Source: Bradyrhizobium sp. CB1650 (GTDB taxonomy: Bacteria > Pseudomonadota > Alphaproteobacteria > Rhizobiales > Xanthobacteraceae). Taken from it: a stretch of 64,000 nt of DNA. Each line of letters begins with the position of its first letter. The first letter of the stretch is position 1. The DNA lies in NCBI RefSeq assembly GCF_029761915.1, contig NZ_CP121695.1:2137501-2201500 (forward strand), given 5' to 3'. The notes under the pieces are model-generated. The model did not search any database, was not told the DNA's origin, and saw nothing but the letters and a program-made list of their open reading frames with translations. Made by a program: the position numbers and the translations under genes. This document shows, one piece after another, positions 50,720 through 60,394 of this stretch.

Positions 50720-52009
50720 ATGACGGTCATCCTTGTACTTGGACTGCTTTTCCTCCTGCTCGCGATCGGCACGCCGGTCGGTTTCGCGATGGGATTCGCC
50801 GGCTCGGTCGGCCTCCTCATGGTCGGCGGCACCGGCACGCTGTTCGGCATTCTGCAGACGGCGCCGCTCTCGACGGTTTCGTCCTACGAATTGATCACCA
50901 TCCCGATGTTCCTGCTGATGGCGGATCTCGTCCTGCTGTCGGGCGTCGCCGACGACATGTTCAAGACGGCGTCCGCGTGGGTTGGCCGGATTCCCGGCGG
51001 ACTTGGCATGGCGACCGCGCTGGCCGGTGCGGGCTTTGGTGCGATCTGCGGCACCTCGACCGCATCGGCAGCCACGCTGTCGTCAACGAGCCTCCCGGCG
51101 ATGATCCGTCAGGGCTACGAGCCCAAGATGGCGGCCGGTGTCGTCGCCATCTCGGGGACACTGGCGATGCTGATCCCGCCCAGCGTGGCGCTGGTGATTT
51201 TCGGTCTGCTCGCGGAGGTCAATATCGGGCAGCTCCTGATCGGCGGCATCATTCCGGCGGTGCTCGTGACCGCCACGATCATGGCGACGATCTATTTCCT
51301 AGTCTGGCAGGACCCGTCACGGGCCCCGCGTGTCGAGCCGGTATCCTGGCGAGAGCGGTTTTCGCTGCTGTGGCAGATAGGCCCGATGGTTCTCCTGTTT
51401 ACGCTCGTCACGGGCACCATCTATCTTGGCGTGGCGACGCCGACCGAAGCCTCGGCTCTCGGCGCCGCGGGAGCGCTGGCTCTTGCCTTCGCCAAGCGCA
51501 GGGTCACCGCGGCCTCGCTTTACAGCGCGCTGCTCAGCGCCTGCCACGGCACCTGCATGATCGTGACGATCCTCGTCGGCGCCTCGATCTTCGGCTACTT
51601 CTTCACGCTCACCCACGTCACACAGGATCTCGTCGCCTGGATCGGCTCGCTGCCGACCTCGCGCTGGGTGATCATCACGCTGATCCTGTTCGGCTACATC
51701 GTGCTCGGCTCGTTCATGGACCAGATCGCGATCCTGGTGCTGACGGTGCCGATCGTGCTGCCGCTGATCAAGACGGTCGGCTTCGATCCGATCTGGTTCG
51801 GCGTCATCAAGATCGTCACCGCCGAAGTCGGCATGATCACGCCGCCGGTCGGGCTGAACTGCTTCATCGTCGCACGCTACGCCAAGCGGCCGGTGGCCGA
51901 GGTGTTCCACGGCACCTTCCCGCACTTCATCGCGCACCTGATCGCGATCGCGATCCTGGTGGCGTTTCCCTCGATCATTCTCTGGCTGCCCTCGCAGATG
52001 GGGCGCTAG
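50720..52009 (+). CDS. TRAP transporter large permease (DctM type)
   Basis: 429 aa, highly hydrophobic. DctM motifs: GTPVGFAMGFAGSVGLLMVG, ICGTSTASAATLSSTSLPAM, MLIPPSVALVIFGLLAEVNI and MITPPVGLNCFIV. It is the channel-like subunit that moves the solute with sodium or protons. The acyl-CoA dehydrogenase gene follows. Confidence 0.88.
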   Translation: MTVILVLGLLFLLLAIGTPVGFAMGFAGSVGLLMVGGTGTLFGILQTAPLSTVSSYELITIPMFLLMADLVLLSGVADDMFKTASAWVGRIPGGLGMATALAGAGFGAICGTSTASAATLSSTSLPAMIRQGYEPKMAAGVVAISGTLAMLIPPSVALVIFGLLAEVNIGQLLIGGIIPAVLVTATIMATIYFLVWQDPSRAPRVEPVSWRERFSLLWQIGPMVLLFTLVTGTIYLGVATPTEASALGAAGALALAFAKRRVTAASLYSALLSACHGTCMIVTILVGASIFGYFFTLTHVTQDLVAWIGSLPTSRWVIITLILFGYIVLGSFMDQIAILVLTVPIVLPLIKTVGFDPIWFGVIKIVTAEVGMITPPVGLNCFIVARYAKRPVAEVFHGTFPHFIAHLIAIAILVAFPSIILWLPSQMGR

Positions 52010-52051
52010 CACGTCCGGGCCGTGGCGGCTCCAATCAAGGAGATCAAGAAC

Positions 52052-53218
52052 ATGGATTTCGCGCTCACCGATCAGCAGGAAGCCATTCGCGACGCCATCG
52101 CCAAGATCTGCGAAGGCTTCGACGATGCCTACTGGCTGAAGAAGGATCACGACGGCGGCTTCCCGCACGACTTCCACAAGGCGCTGGCGGACGCAGGCTG
52201 GCTCGGCATCTGCGTGCCGGAGGCATACGGCGGTTCCGGTCTCGGCATCACCGAAGCGGCGATCATGATGCGCACGATCGCCGAATCCGGTGCCGGCATG
52301 TCCGGCGCATCCGCGGTGCACATCAACGTGTTCGGGCTCAATCCGGTCGTCGTGTTCGGCACAGAGGAGCAACGCAAGCGCATGCTGCCGCCGATGGTCG
52401 AGGGCCGCGAGAAGGCCTGTTTCGCCGTCACCGAGCCCAATACCGGTCTCAACACGACACAGCTCAAGACCCGTGCGGTCGCCAAGAATGACCGTTACAT
52501 CGTCAACGGCCAGAAGGTGTGGATATCGACCGCGCAGGTCGCGCACAAGATCCTGCTGCTGGCGCGCACCACGCCGCTGGAGGAGGTGCGCTCGCCGACC
52601 CACGGCCTCAGCCTGTTCTACACCGATTTCGACCGCAAGAAGATCAAGGTCCACGAGATCGAGAAGATGGGCCGCAAGATCGTCGATTCCAACGAGCTGT
52701 TCTTCGAGGATTTCGAGATCCCGATGGAGGATCGCATCGGCGAAGAAGGCCGCGGGTTCGAATACATTCTGGAGGGCATGAACCCGGAGCGCATTCTCAT
52801 CGCGGCGGAAGCGGTCGGCCTCGGCAAGCTCGCGCTGTCGCGCGCGAGCGAATATGCCAAGACGCGCATCGTGTTCAACCGTCCGATTGGCAAGAACCAG
52901 GGCATCCAGCACCCGCTCGCGGTGAACTGGGTCGAGCTCGAGGCGGCCTGGCTGATGGTGATGTCGGCGGCATGGCAGTACGACAAGGGCATGCCCTGCG
53001 GTGCCGCCGCCAACGCGGCAAAATATCTCGCGGGCGAGGCCGGCTTCTCGGCCTGCGAGCAGGCGGTAATGACCCATGGCGGCTTCGGCTACGCCAAGGA
53101 GTTCCACGTCGAGCGCTACTTGCGCGAGATCCTGATCCCGCGCATCGCGCCGGTCAGCCCTCAGCTCGCGCTCAGCTTCATCGCGGAAAAGGTGCTAGGC
53201 CTAGCCAAGTCGTACTAG
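52052..53218 (+). CDS. acyl-CoA dehydrogenase
   Basis: 388 aa from MDFALTDQQEAIRDAIAKIC, whose ATG follows AAGGAG; a GTG at 52022 is less likely. FAD-site pattern: CFAVTEPNTGLNTTQLKTRA (about residue 125) and VNGQKVWISTAQ. The C-terminus has MTHGGFGYAKEFHVERYLRE. It oxidises an acyl-CoA to the enoyl-CoA. Position between the transporter and acyl-CoA synthetase suggests the imported acid is activated and then dehydrogenated. Confidence 0.88.
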   Translation: MDFALTDQQEAIRDAIAKICEGFDDAYWLKKDHDGGFPHDFHKALADAGWLGICVPEAYGGSGLGITEAAIMMRTIAESGAGMSGASAVHINVFGLNPVVVFGTEEQRKRMLPPMVEGREKACFAVTEPNTGLNTTQLKTRAVAKNDRYIVNGQKVWISTAQVAHKILLLARTTPLEEVRSPTHGLSLFYTDFDRKKIKVHEIEKMGRKIVDSNELFFEDFEIPMEDRIGEEGRGFEYILEGMNPERILIAAEAVGLGKLALSRASEYAKTRIVFNRPIGKNQGIQHPLAVNWVELEAAWLMVMSAAWQYDKGMPCGAAANAAKYLAGEAGFSACEQAVMTHGGFGYAKEFHVERYLREILIPRIAPVSPQLALSFIAEKVLGLAKSY

Positions 53219-53249
53219 TCTTGCCCGCGCACCGTTCGGCAGGATCGCC

Positions 53250-54803
53250 ATGAACCTCGCTCATCATCTGCTGCGTGCCGCCAAAGCCGACGCCTCTGCG
53301 CCGGCGCTGCTGAAGGGATTGACGCCGGTTGCCGATTACGGCCGGCTCGCCGCCACGGTGGCCTCGCTCGCCGCATCGCTGCAACGGCGATTTTGCCTCG
53401 CCAAAGGCGATCGCGTCGCGCTTTTGATGAAGAACGTGCCGGATTATGTCGCCAGCCTCTATGCCTGCTGGCATGCCGGGTTGGTCGCCGTTCCCATCAA
53501 CGCCAAACTGCATCCGCGCGAGGTCGCGTTCATTCTCGACAATTCGGGCGCCGCGGTCGTCTTCGTGACCGAGGACATGGCAGGCGTCGCGTCCGAGGCC
53601 TTGGCGCTTGGCGCAGCCAATCCGCGCATCATCGAGATCGGCTCGGCCGAGCATCGTGGCCTCGAGAGGTCCGACGGCATCGCCATCGCCGATGTCGCAA
53701 TCACGGATCCCGCGTGGATTTTCTACACCAGCGGCACCACGGGCCGGCCCAAGGGCGCCGTGCTGAGCCATCGCAACCTGCTCGCCATGGCACTGAACTA
53801 TCTCGCCGAGATCAACCCGATCGCGCCAAACGAGGCGCTCTTGCACGCTGCGCCGATGTCGCACGGCTCCGGCCTCTACATGGTGCCGCATGTGCTCGGC
53901 ATGGGTGCGCAGATCATTCCCGAGAGCGGCCGCTTCGAGCCGGACGAGATATTGGAGCTGACGGCGAAGCGCGACGGCATTTCCTTCTTCGCCGCGCCCA
54001 CCATGGTGCGGCGCCTGACGGTCGCAGCCGAAGCTTCGGGCGCGACCGCGCCGGGGCTGAAGACGATCATCTATGGTGGCGGTCCGATGTATGTCGCCGA
54101 TTGCAAAGCGGCGCTCGCGGTGTTCGGGCCGAAGCTCGCGCAGATCTACGGTCAGGGCGAGACACCGATGACCATCACGTACTTGCCAAAATCCATGCAT
54201 ATCGATGCCGGGCATCCGCGCCACGAAGAGCGCCTGGCGTCGGTTGGCATCGCGCAAGGCGTCGTGCAGGTCCGCACCGTGAATGAGGCGGGGCGGGACG
54301 TCGCGCCGGGCGAGATCGGCGAGATCATCGTGCGCGGCGATAGCGTGATGTCCGGTTATTGGCAGAATCCGGACGCCACCGCGAACACGCTGCGGGAGGG
54401 CTGGCTCTACACCGGCGACATGGGCGCGTTCGATGCGGACGGCTTCCTCACGCTGAAGGACCGCTCCAAGGACGTCATCATCTCCGGCGGCACCAACATC
54501 TATCCGCGCGAGGTTGAGGAGGTGCTGCTGCGGCACGAGGCCGTCGCCGAAGTCTCCGTGATCGGCCGGCCGCATCCGGAGTGGGGCGAGGAGGTCGTGG
54601 CGGTCGTCGTTCCCGTGGCCGGCAGGAGCGTGGCGCGGGACGAACTCGACCAACTGTGCAACGCGTGGATCGCGCGCTTCAAGCGGCCGAAGCATTATTA
54701 CGTCACCGGCGAGTTGCCGAAGAACAGCTACGGCAAGATCGTGAAGACCGAGCTGCGCACGCTGCTCGGCGAATCCTCCGCGCGCCTTGCGCCGATGGAC
54801 TAG
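53250..54803 (+). CDS. AMP-forming acyl-CoA synthetase
   Basis: 517 aa. Adenylation motifs: IFYTSGTTGRPKGAVLSH near residue 157, IYGQGETPM, GWLYTGDMGAFDADGFLTLK and KDVIISGGTNIYPREVE. The catalytic lysine is in KNSYGKIVKTELR near residue 493. It activates a carboxylic acid to its CoA ester. The gene lies 31 bases after the dehydrogenase and six bases before the CoA-transferase gene. Confidence 0.88.
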   Translation: MNLAHHLLRAAKADASAPALLKGLTPVADYGRLAATVASLAASLQRRFCLAKGDRVALLMKNVPDYVASLYACWHAGLVAVPINAKLHPREVAFILDNSGAAVVFVTEDMAGVASEALALGAANPRIIEIGSAEHRGLERSDGIAIADVAITDPAWIFYTSGTTGRPKGAVLSHRNLLAMALNYLAEINPIAPNEALLHAAPMSHGSGLYMVPHVLGMGAQIIPESGRFEPDEILELTAKRDGISFFAAPTMVRRLTVAAEASGATAPGLKTIIYGGGPMYVADCKAALAVFGPKLAQIYGQGETPMTITYLPKSMHIDAGHPRHEERLASVGIAQGVVQVRTVNEAGRDVAPGEIGEIIVRGDSVMSGYWQNPDATANTLREGWLYTGDMGAFDADGFLTLKDRSKDVIISGGTNIYPREVEEVLLRHEAVAEVSVIGRPHPEWGEEVVAVVVPVAGRSVARDELDQLCNAWIARFKRPKHYYVTGELPKNSYGKIVKTELRTLLGESSARLAPMD

Positions 54804-54809
54804 CCGACA

Positions 54810-56054
54810 ATGCCCGGGGACACAGCGCCGATCGATTTCGCCGGCCTGATCCAGGACGGCGATCTCGTGGTGTGCGGGCAGGCGACCGCGGAACCGCTGA
54901 CCCTGACCGAAGCGCTGGTCGCGCAGGCGGCGCAACTTCCGCGCTTTCGCATGCTGGTCGGTCCAGTGTTCTCCGAGACGTTTTCCGCCTGCGCGCCCAA
55001 CGTATCATTCCTGAGCTATGGCGTGATCGGCAATGCGCGGCGGCTCGCCAAAGCCGGGCGGCTCGATGTGATCCCGAGCAATTACAGCGACTTCTGCGCC
55101 GACTTTGCCGCCTGCCGGCACCGGGCCGACATGGTGCTGGTGCAGCTCGCAGAAGCCGCCGACGGCCGGCTGAGCGCGAGCCTCTCCAACGACTATGTCA
55201 TCGACGCCGCGCGCCGGGCGCGCCTCGTTATCGCCGAGATCAATCCGGATGCGCCCTTCTCATTCGGAGCGGAATGGCCGGAGGACGTGCCGATCCATGT
55301 GCGGGTGGCGGCCCGCCGTGCGCCCGTCGAACTGCCCTCAGCCCCGCTCGACGACGTCTCGCGGCGGATCGCGGCGCATGCCGCGGGCCTGATCGCCGAC
55401 GGCAGCACACTCCAGTTCGGGGTGGGGCGGACTCCGGACGCGATCCTGTCCTCACTCTCCCATGCGCGCAACCTCGGCATTCATTCCGGCCTGATCAACG
55501 ACGCTGTGGTCGATTTGATCGAGCGCGGCGCGGTGACGAACGCAGCGAAGGGTATCGATGCCGGGATTACCGTCACCAACCAGGTGATCGGGACAGCACG
55601 GCTCTATCGCTTCGTGCATCAGAACCGGGCGGTTGCGGTACGGCCGACGTCCTATACGCACGCCCAAAGCGTGCTGGCGCGGATCAACCGGCTGGTTGCG
55701 ATCAACTCGGCGCTTCAGGTCGGGCTCGACGGCGCCGTCAATTCCGAGACGCTGAATGGCATTTCGATCGGCGCGATCGGCGGGCAGCTCGATTTCGTGC
55801 GCGGCGCCAATGCGTCTTCCGCGGGCAGGGCGATCATCGCGCTGCCGGCAGCCGCGCCCGACGGCTCCAGCCGTATCGTCGCCCATGTCGAGACGGTGAC
55901 GACGCCGCGCGCCGATGTCGATGCGATCGTCACCGAATGGGGCGTGGCTGAGCTACGCGGCTGCGGCCTTGCCGAGCGTGCGCGCCGCATGATAGCGATC
56001 GCGGCGCCGGAGCACCGCGACGCGCTGGCCGCTTCAGTTCATCATCGCAAGTGA
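54810..56054 (+). CDS. acetyl-CoA hydrolase/transferase family protein
   Basis: 414 aa. Family features: DLVVCGQATAEPLTLTEALV, SNYSDFCADFA, DGSTLQFGVGRTPDAILSSL, IHSGLINDAVVDLIERGAVT and INSALQVGLDGAVNSETLNG. It would move CoA between acids or hydrolyse a CoA ester. Where related transferases have a catalytic glutamate (GIHTEM-like), this one has GIHSGL, so activity on the usual substrates is uncertain. Its 3' end overlaps the convergent damaged gene by 21 bases. Confidence 0.8.
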   Translation: MPGDTAPIDFAGLIQDGDLVVCGQATAEPLTLTEALVAQAAQLPRFRMLVGPVFSETFSACAPNVSFLSYGVIGNARRLAKAGRLDVIPSNYSDFCADFAACRHRADMVLVQLAEAADGRLSASLSNDYVIDAARRARLVIAEINPDAPFSFGAEWPEDVPIHVRVAARRAPVELPSAPLDDVSRRIAAHAAGLIADGSTLQFGVGRTPDAILSSLSHARNLGIHSGLINDAVVDLIERGAVTNAAKGIDAGITVTNQVIGTARLYRFVHQNRAVAVRPTSYTHAQSVLARINRLVAINSALQVGLDGAVNSETLNGISIGAIGGQLDFVRGANASSAGRAIIALPAAAPDGSSRIVAHVETVTTPRADVDAIVTEWGVAELRGCGLAERARRMIAIAAPEHRDALAASVHHRK

Positions 56055-56570
56055 CGGCCGCTGGCTCTCGTCGGACTCGATGATGCCAGGCAGATCCGCG
56101 GCCTCGCCAGCGATCATGCCGGACATCCGCCAGAACAGATGGGCGAGCCGCGAGAAGACCTACCGATTGCGCTCGGCGGCGGCTGTCCCTTCCGGAATCG
56201 TCATGGTCTCGAGCCCGACCACCGTCCTGAAATCCGGCCAGATCGTCATCGACTGCGCGATCACGGAAACGCAGCGTGGGTCCTCGTCGCTCTCGTCGGG
56301 TGCCGGTGCCAAGCCCGGATATTGCGTCGGCGCGGTGTAGAACTTGTAAGCGCCATGGCCGAGCTGGAGCAGGAATTTCTCGGAGATGGCGATGTCGTTG
56401 GCAAAGGACACCAGGCGGGCATCGCGCAAGATCTCCGGGGAGATCGCCGCGAGGTCCTGGGCGCGGAGCGCCGAGCAGAACGACAGATCGCGATTGTGCT
56501 CGCGGAGCAAATTGGCGAGCGGCTGCTGCTGTTGCACGGTGTTGGTGAGCAGGATGATGGTCTTGAGCAT
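56034..56570 (-). pseudogene. formyltransferase-like gene interrupted by an in-frame TAG
   Basis: The frame starts MLKTIILLTNTVQQQQPLAN and shows the order of a methionyl-tRNA-formyltransferase-like domain (GHGAYKFYTAPTQYPG, VVGLETMTIPEGTA). A TAG at 56160-56162 stops it after 136 residues. The same frame continues beyond it as VFSRLAHLFWRMSGMIAGEA, which matches the LAxLFWR tail of this family. The usual N-x-H motif is already altered to KFYTAPT. The gene is last in the minus-strand operon, 13 bases after the glycosyltransferase-like gene. Confidence 0.6.
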
Positions 56571-56583
56571 CGTGGGATGTCCG

Positions 56584-57903
56584 TCAGGGAAAGAGGTGGC
56601 GCGCGGTCATGACCGCATCGTCGGCTGCGTGCGCGGCGAAGAAGTCGTTGGCGATCTTCTGCCCCGGTGCGATCTCCAGGATGCGGTAGCGCGCCAGGCC
56701 AGCGGCTTCGCGCGCAGCGCCGACGTCTTCCTGCCAGGCACACAGCGACAGCTCGAGCCGGCCATATCCGCCGCAATCGGCGGCATAGGCGCCGGTCACG
56801 GCTTCCACGGTCGCGGCCACAGCGCCAGCGTCGGTGCCTGAGATGTCGCGCAGGATCACGGCAATGCCGCCTCCGGCCTCGGCCTTCGAGGTCATCACCA
56901 TGAAGGCATCGCTTGCTCCGGTGCGGCCGGCGCGGCGGGCGCTACGCACGAGGCCGGCGAAACCGGGATCGGGTCCGAGCTCCAGCGTGGTTGTCTGCCG
57001 GTCATGCAGGATGATGGCGCGGTTCGCGCCGAGATCGCCTTTGAGTGCGTGATAGGACCGCGGCAGCCACACGGTGTCGAGCGGTCCTTGCGACGACGTC
57101 AGGCTCCAGGCCTGGTCGAGCAGATACCCCTCCCAGATCGCGGGATAGGACGCGGCGAGCTGCTGCCAGGTGCGCAGCAACCGTTCAGCGTGATTGGTGC
57201 GGCCGAGATAGAGCGTGCGTGCCGACATCTCCCAGCGATTCCACTTGTGGAGTGCGATGTCACAGGCGACGAAAGACGGCAGCAGCGGAAGCTCGCGCAA
57301 CATGGCGTCCGCCTCGATGAACAGCAGCGGCTCGCGATATTTGTTCCACATCCGCACCATGAACTCGGCCTTCTCGAAGCAGAGGATACGGTCGTCGAAC
57401 TGGGTCTCGATTGCCTCGACATGACTGTCGAGCCGCAAGCGCTCGAGCGATTGCCTCAAGGCGAGGGATGCACTCTCGTCGCTGCCGCGCGGATGGCAGG
57501 AGACGATCCGTGGCCGGATGGTGGAGGTATCGGCGGCGGTCAGGAATTTCGACCAGCCGATGCCGCCCCACCACATCTCATGCGGACCGTCGGCGCCGCA
57601 GGGCCCGACGGTGCCGAATTCGGTCAGCTTGGACTTGAGGAAATCGAAGCCGGGATTTTCGCTTCTGGGAATGACGACTGCGCAGCTAGGCGTGAGCGCG
57701 CGGTAGAACAGCTCCGCTGCCGCGCCGCTCGGCGGCTCCTTCAGGATGACGACGCCGCTGTGCCGTCCGTCGGGGACGCTGTCGAGCGTCGGCACGCCGT
57801 ACTGGCCGACCAGCCAGATCAGGCGATCACGCTGGGCCCGGCCCAGCCGGATGCCGCCGGATTGCAGCAGACGATCAAGGTTTGCGTGCGTCTCGTCCGT
57901 CAA
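56584..57903 (-). CDS. glycosyltransferase-like protein, 439 aa
   Basis: TTG start with AGGGG upstream. The middle resembles nucleotide-diphospho-sugar transferases: MWNKYREPLLFIEADAMLRE, CDIALHKWNRWEMSARTLYL and EGYLLDQAWSLTSSQG. The EADA segment may be the acidic metal motif. No signal peptide or membrane segment is seen. It sits in one operon with the HAD protein and formyltransferase-like remnant, beside the flagellin genes. Transfer of a sugar to flagellin or a surface glycan is inferred. Confidence 0.6.
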   Translation of the reverse strand: MTDETHANLDRLLQSGGIRLGRAQRDRLIWLVGQYGVPTLDSVPDGRHSGVVILKEPPSGAAAELFYRALTPSCAVVIPRSENPGFDFLKSKLTEFGTVGPCGADGPHEMWWGGIGWSKFLTAADTSTIRPRIVSCHPRGSDESASLALRQSLERLRLDSHVEAIETQFDDRILCFEKAEFMVRMWNKYREPLLFIEADAMLRELPLLPSFVACDIALHKWNRWEMSARTLYLGRTNHAERLLRTWQQLAASYPAIWEGYLLDQAWSLTSSQGPLDTVWLPRSYHALKGDLGANRAIILHDRQTTTLELGPDPGFAGLVRSARRAGRTGASDAFMVMTSKAEAGGGIAVILRDISGTDAGAVAATVEAVTGAYAADCGGYGRLELSLCAWQEDVGAAREAAGLARYRILEIAPGQKIANDFFAAHAADDAVMTARHLFP

Positions 57904-57979
57904 TTCCGTGCCCCTCGCGTCGTGCCGGCCCTTTTCCGGTCCCTGGACTTCAACGGCCGGGGCGGTGCGATCAGGCGGG

Positions 57980-60394
57980 TTATTTGGGGCTGGTGCCGAG
58001 CGGCGTGATCGCCACGGAATAGACCACGATGTCCTGCGTCATCGGGACGACCGGGATCAGCAGGCAGCCGTCCGCAGTCTCGGCGCGATAGTGCGCACCG
58101 GTTCGCTGCAGGCCGGCATAGACCAGGCTGGCGTCGGTGATGCCGACCACGTCATGGCTCTCCGCGGCGTCGCGAACATCCTCACCTTGCTGCACGGTCA
58201 CGCCATGGAGAAGGCCTTGGGGTGCGAATTTGGCCAGCGGCAGCGCGAGCGTGGCGATGGCCATGGCGCGCGAGAGGGGAATGCGCAGACGCAGCTCGCC
58301 AAGTCCGTTGCGATGGATGGTCACCGTCTCCAGCGTCGCTTCGCCGCCGACGCGGAACAATCCGACCTGAACCGCGCCACAGCGTTGTTCCTCGAAGACG
58401 TCGGCGGGCAGGCGATTGGCGCCGAACAGCACATAGAGATAGCCGTGGGACGGCGACAGGCGCGCGAAACTGCCCGCAAGCCACATCGGCGGCGCAGCCG
58501 AGGTGCAGGCAGCGGAGAGGCCGCGGGCGGTGATCCGATCGCGGACGAAGTCGCTGTCGAGCATCGGCGCCAGCGCATGCGTGCCGAGATTGACGTCGTG
58601 CTTCAATCCGCCGAGCAAGGCCAGCTCGTCCTCATCGGGCAGCAGCAGAAGCCGCGCCAGTGTCGCCGTGCACCAGCGCGCGGCTACGGCGGGCGCGGCG
58701 TAGGGATCCAGGCCATAGTCGGCCGCCACGCTTGCGGCGCTTTCCGCAAAGGTCAATGCGCCGGCCTGGATTTCCGCGGCAAGCGCGATCTGGCTTGTGG
58801 GGCGCGGATTGATCTCGCGCAGCACCTCGCCGCCTTCATAGTCCCGCACCGAACCATCGGCCGCGCAGCAGGCCTGCTCCAGCAGCGCGACGTTGCGGAT
58901 CAGCATGCGCTTGACATGGGGCGTGACCACGAGGTCGGAGATGAAGCCCTCCGCGCTGTCCTCCTCGCCGACATCGTCGAAGGCGTCGTCGAGCGAGATC
59001 AGATAGGCACCGTGCAGGCGGATCTTGATGCCCTCCTGGTCAAAGACGCGGCGCAGCGCCTTCTGTACGCTTCCGGAATAGCCGAGATCGGCGAGCACGA
59101 GGTCGGTGCAATCGTCGAAGTCGGGGATCGCATGACGCAGATAAGTGATAAGGCGTGCGCGCAGGGCCGCCGCGAGCGCGACGATTTCGCCTGGGTCCAT
59201 CAGGTCGGGAAGGGCCGCCGCGAGCTCCTCGCCGGTGGCGATCCCGCCGGGAAAGCTTGCAAAGAACTCGGCGACTTTCGGCGACGTGATCTTCATCATG
59301 TCGCGGAAGGTCGGCGCGTCGATCTTGAAGACCTTGCCGAGGAGTTCGACCAGCGGCTGCATCGTGTCGGCCGAAGCGATCAGGCTGACGCGGCGATTGA
59401 TCTCGAGATAGGCCGAGGACGTGCCGTGCAGATCCTGCCAGATTCGGTGCGAGAGAAAGCCGTCGCGGCCGAGGAAGCCGAGCGCGACCTGCCGGCTGGG
59501 GCCCGCAACCGCCTCGTAACGCCTCGCCACGAAGGCGTCGAAAGCGGTCATCACTGGGCCGAGGACGCTGAGCCCGAGATGGAAGCCCGGAGACTTTTCG
59601 GCGCTGCGCGCGGCAACCATGCGGCGCAAGGTGCGCGCGCCATCGTCGTGCCGCGACGGCGCGCCCTGGCAGAGCAATTCGAACAGCGCGGTCTCGCGCT
59701 GAAACATCGACGCCAGTCGCGGCGTGGCTTGCGGATAGTAGCGTGGACGAATGCCATGGCGTCGCGCGCCCTTGATGTCGGCCGTCTCATTGTCGCCGAC
59801 ATGAAAGGAGGTCGCGGCATCGACGCCCTGCTCGGAGAGATATCTTGCAAACAGGGCTTCGCTCTTGCTGCTGCCATGGTCGCAGGAGGTGTAGAGGAAG
59901 TCCCAGGTCAGGCCGGGCCGGCAGGCCCGCAACAACCGCGTCAGCCGGTCGGAATCCCAATACGTGTCGGAGATGAAACCGACGCGATGACCGGCGCGCT
60001 TCATGTCCAGATATTGCCGCAGCATGTCGGGATTGACGCGACAGAGCTCGCGCTCCGCGTCGAACTCGGCCTCGACCAGATCGTTCAGGTCACGGCGTGC
60101 GAGTCCGAACAACCTGAACGGAAAGTAGGAATAGATTTCAGCAATGTGAACTTCGCTCGCGCCGCGCTCGTCTTTCGCAGTCTTGCGCGCCCGCGCTTCG
60201 GCCTGGATCCGATGTTGAACGAAACTCGCGGAAACATTCGGACAACATCGTGAAACGCCGGATAGCTCGTAAGTCCTTTCAAACACGCCATCCGGCGTCG
60301 CGCAGGCGCGAACGAGAAACGTATCGAACACATCGAATGACCAAGCAGAAACATTTTGCGTTCGACATTTTGCGTCGACCGTCGTGATCGTCAT
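57980..60394 (-). CDS. large HAD-family protein, 804 aa, glycan-locus type
   Basis: Start ATG after GAGGAA. The N-terminal HAD domain has SWSFDVFDTFLVRAC (about residue 18), GFISDTYWDSDRL and HVGDNETADIKGARRHGIRP, so the catalytic aspartates and the lysine (GSSKSEAL) are present. The middle segment LGFLGRDGFLSHRIWQDLHG then INRRVSLIAS occurs in similar proteins of polysaccharide loci. The C-terminal 250 residues are beta-rich and unassigned. It is the first gene of the operon divergent from the sigma factor. Phosphatase or phospho-sugar role is inferred. Confidence 0.68.
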   Translation of the reverse strand: MTITTVDAKCRTQNVSAWSFDVFDTFLVRACATPDGVFERTYELSGVSRCCPNVSASFVQHRIQAEARARKTAKDERGASEVHIAEIYSYFPFRLFGLARRDLNDLVEAEFDAERELCRVNPDMLRQYLDMKRAGHRVGFISDTYWDSDRLTRLLRACRPGLTWDFLYTSCDHGSSKSEALFARYLSEQGVDAATSFHVGDNETADIKGARRHGIRPRYYPQATPRLASMFQRETALFELLCQGAPSRHDDGARTLRRMVAARSAEKSPGFHLGLSVLGPVMTAFDAFVARRYEAVAGPSRQVALGFLGRDGFLSHRIWQDLHGTSSAYLEINRRVSLIASADTMQPLVELLGKVFKIDAPTFRDMMKITSPKVAEFFASFPGGIATGEELAAALPDLMDPGEIVALAAALRARLITYLRHAIPDFDDCTDLVLADLGYSGSVQKALRRVFDQEGIKIRLHGAYLISLDDAFDDVGEEDSAEGFISDLVVTPHVKRMLIRNVALLEQACCAADGSVRDYEGGEVLREINPRPTSQIALAAEIQAGALTFAESAASVAADYGLDPYAAPAVAARWCTATLARLLLLPDEDELALLGGLKHDVNLGTHALAPMLDSDFVRDRITARGLSAACTSAAPPMWLAGSFARLSPSHGYLYVLFGANRLPADVFEEQRCGAVQVGLFRVGGEATLETVTIHRNGLGELRLRIPLSRAMAIATLALPLAKFAPQGLLHGVTVQQGEDVRDAAESHDVVGITDASLVYAGLQRTGAHYRAETADGCLLIPVVPMTQDIVVYSVAITPLGTSPK

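Noticed and set aside
57746..60253. 835-aa plus-strand ORF opposite the HAD gene
   Set aside because: No motif, Arg/Ala/Gly-rich shadow; the minus strand has intact HAD motifs and a good ribosome site.
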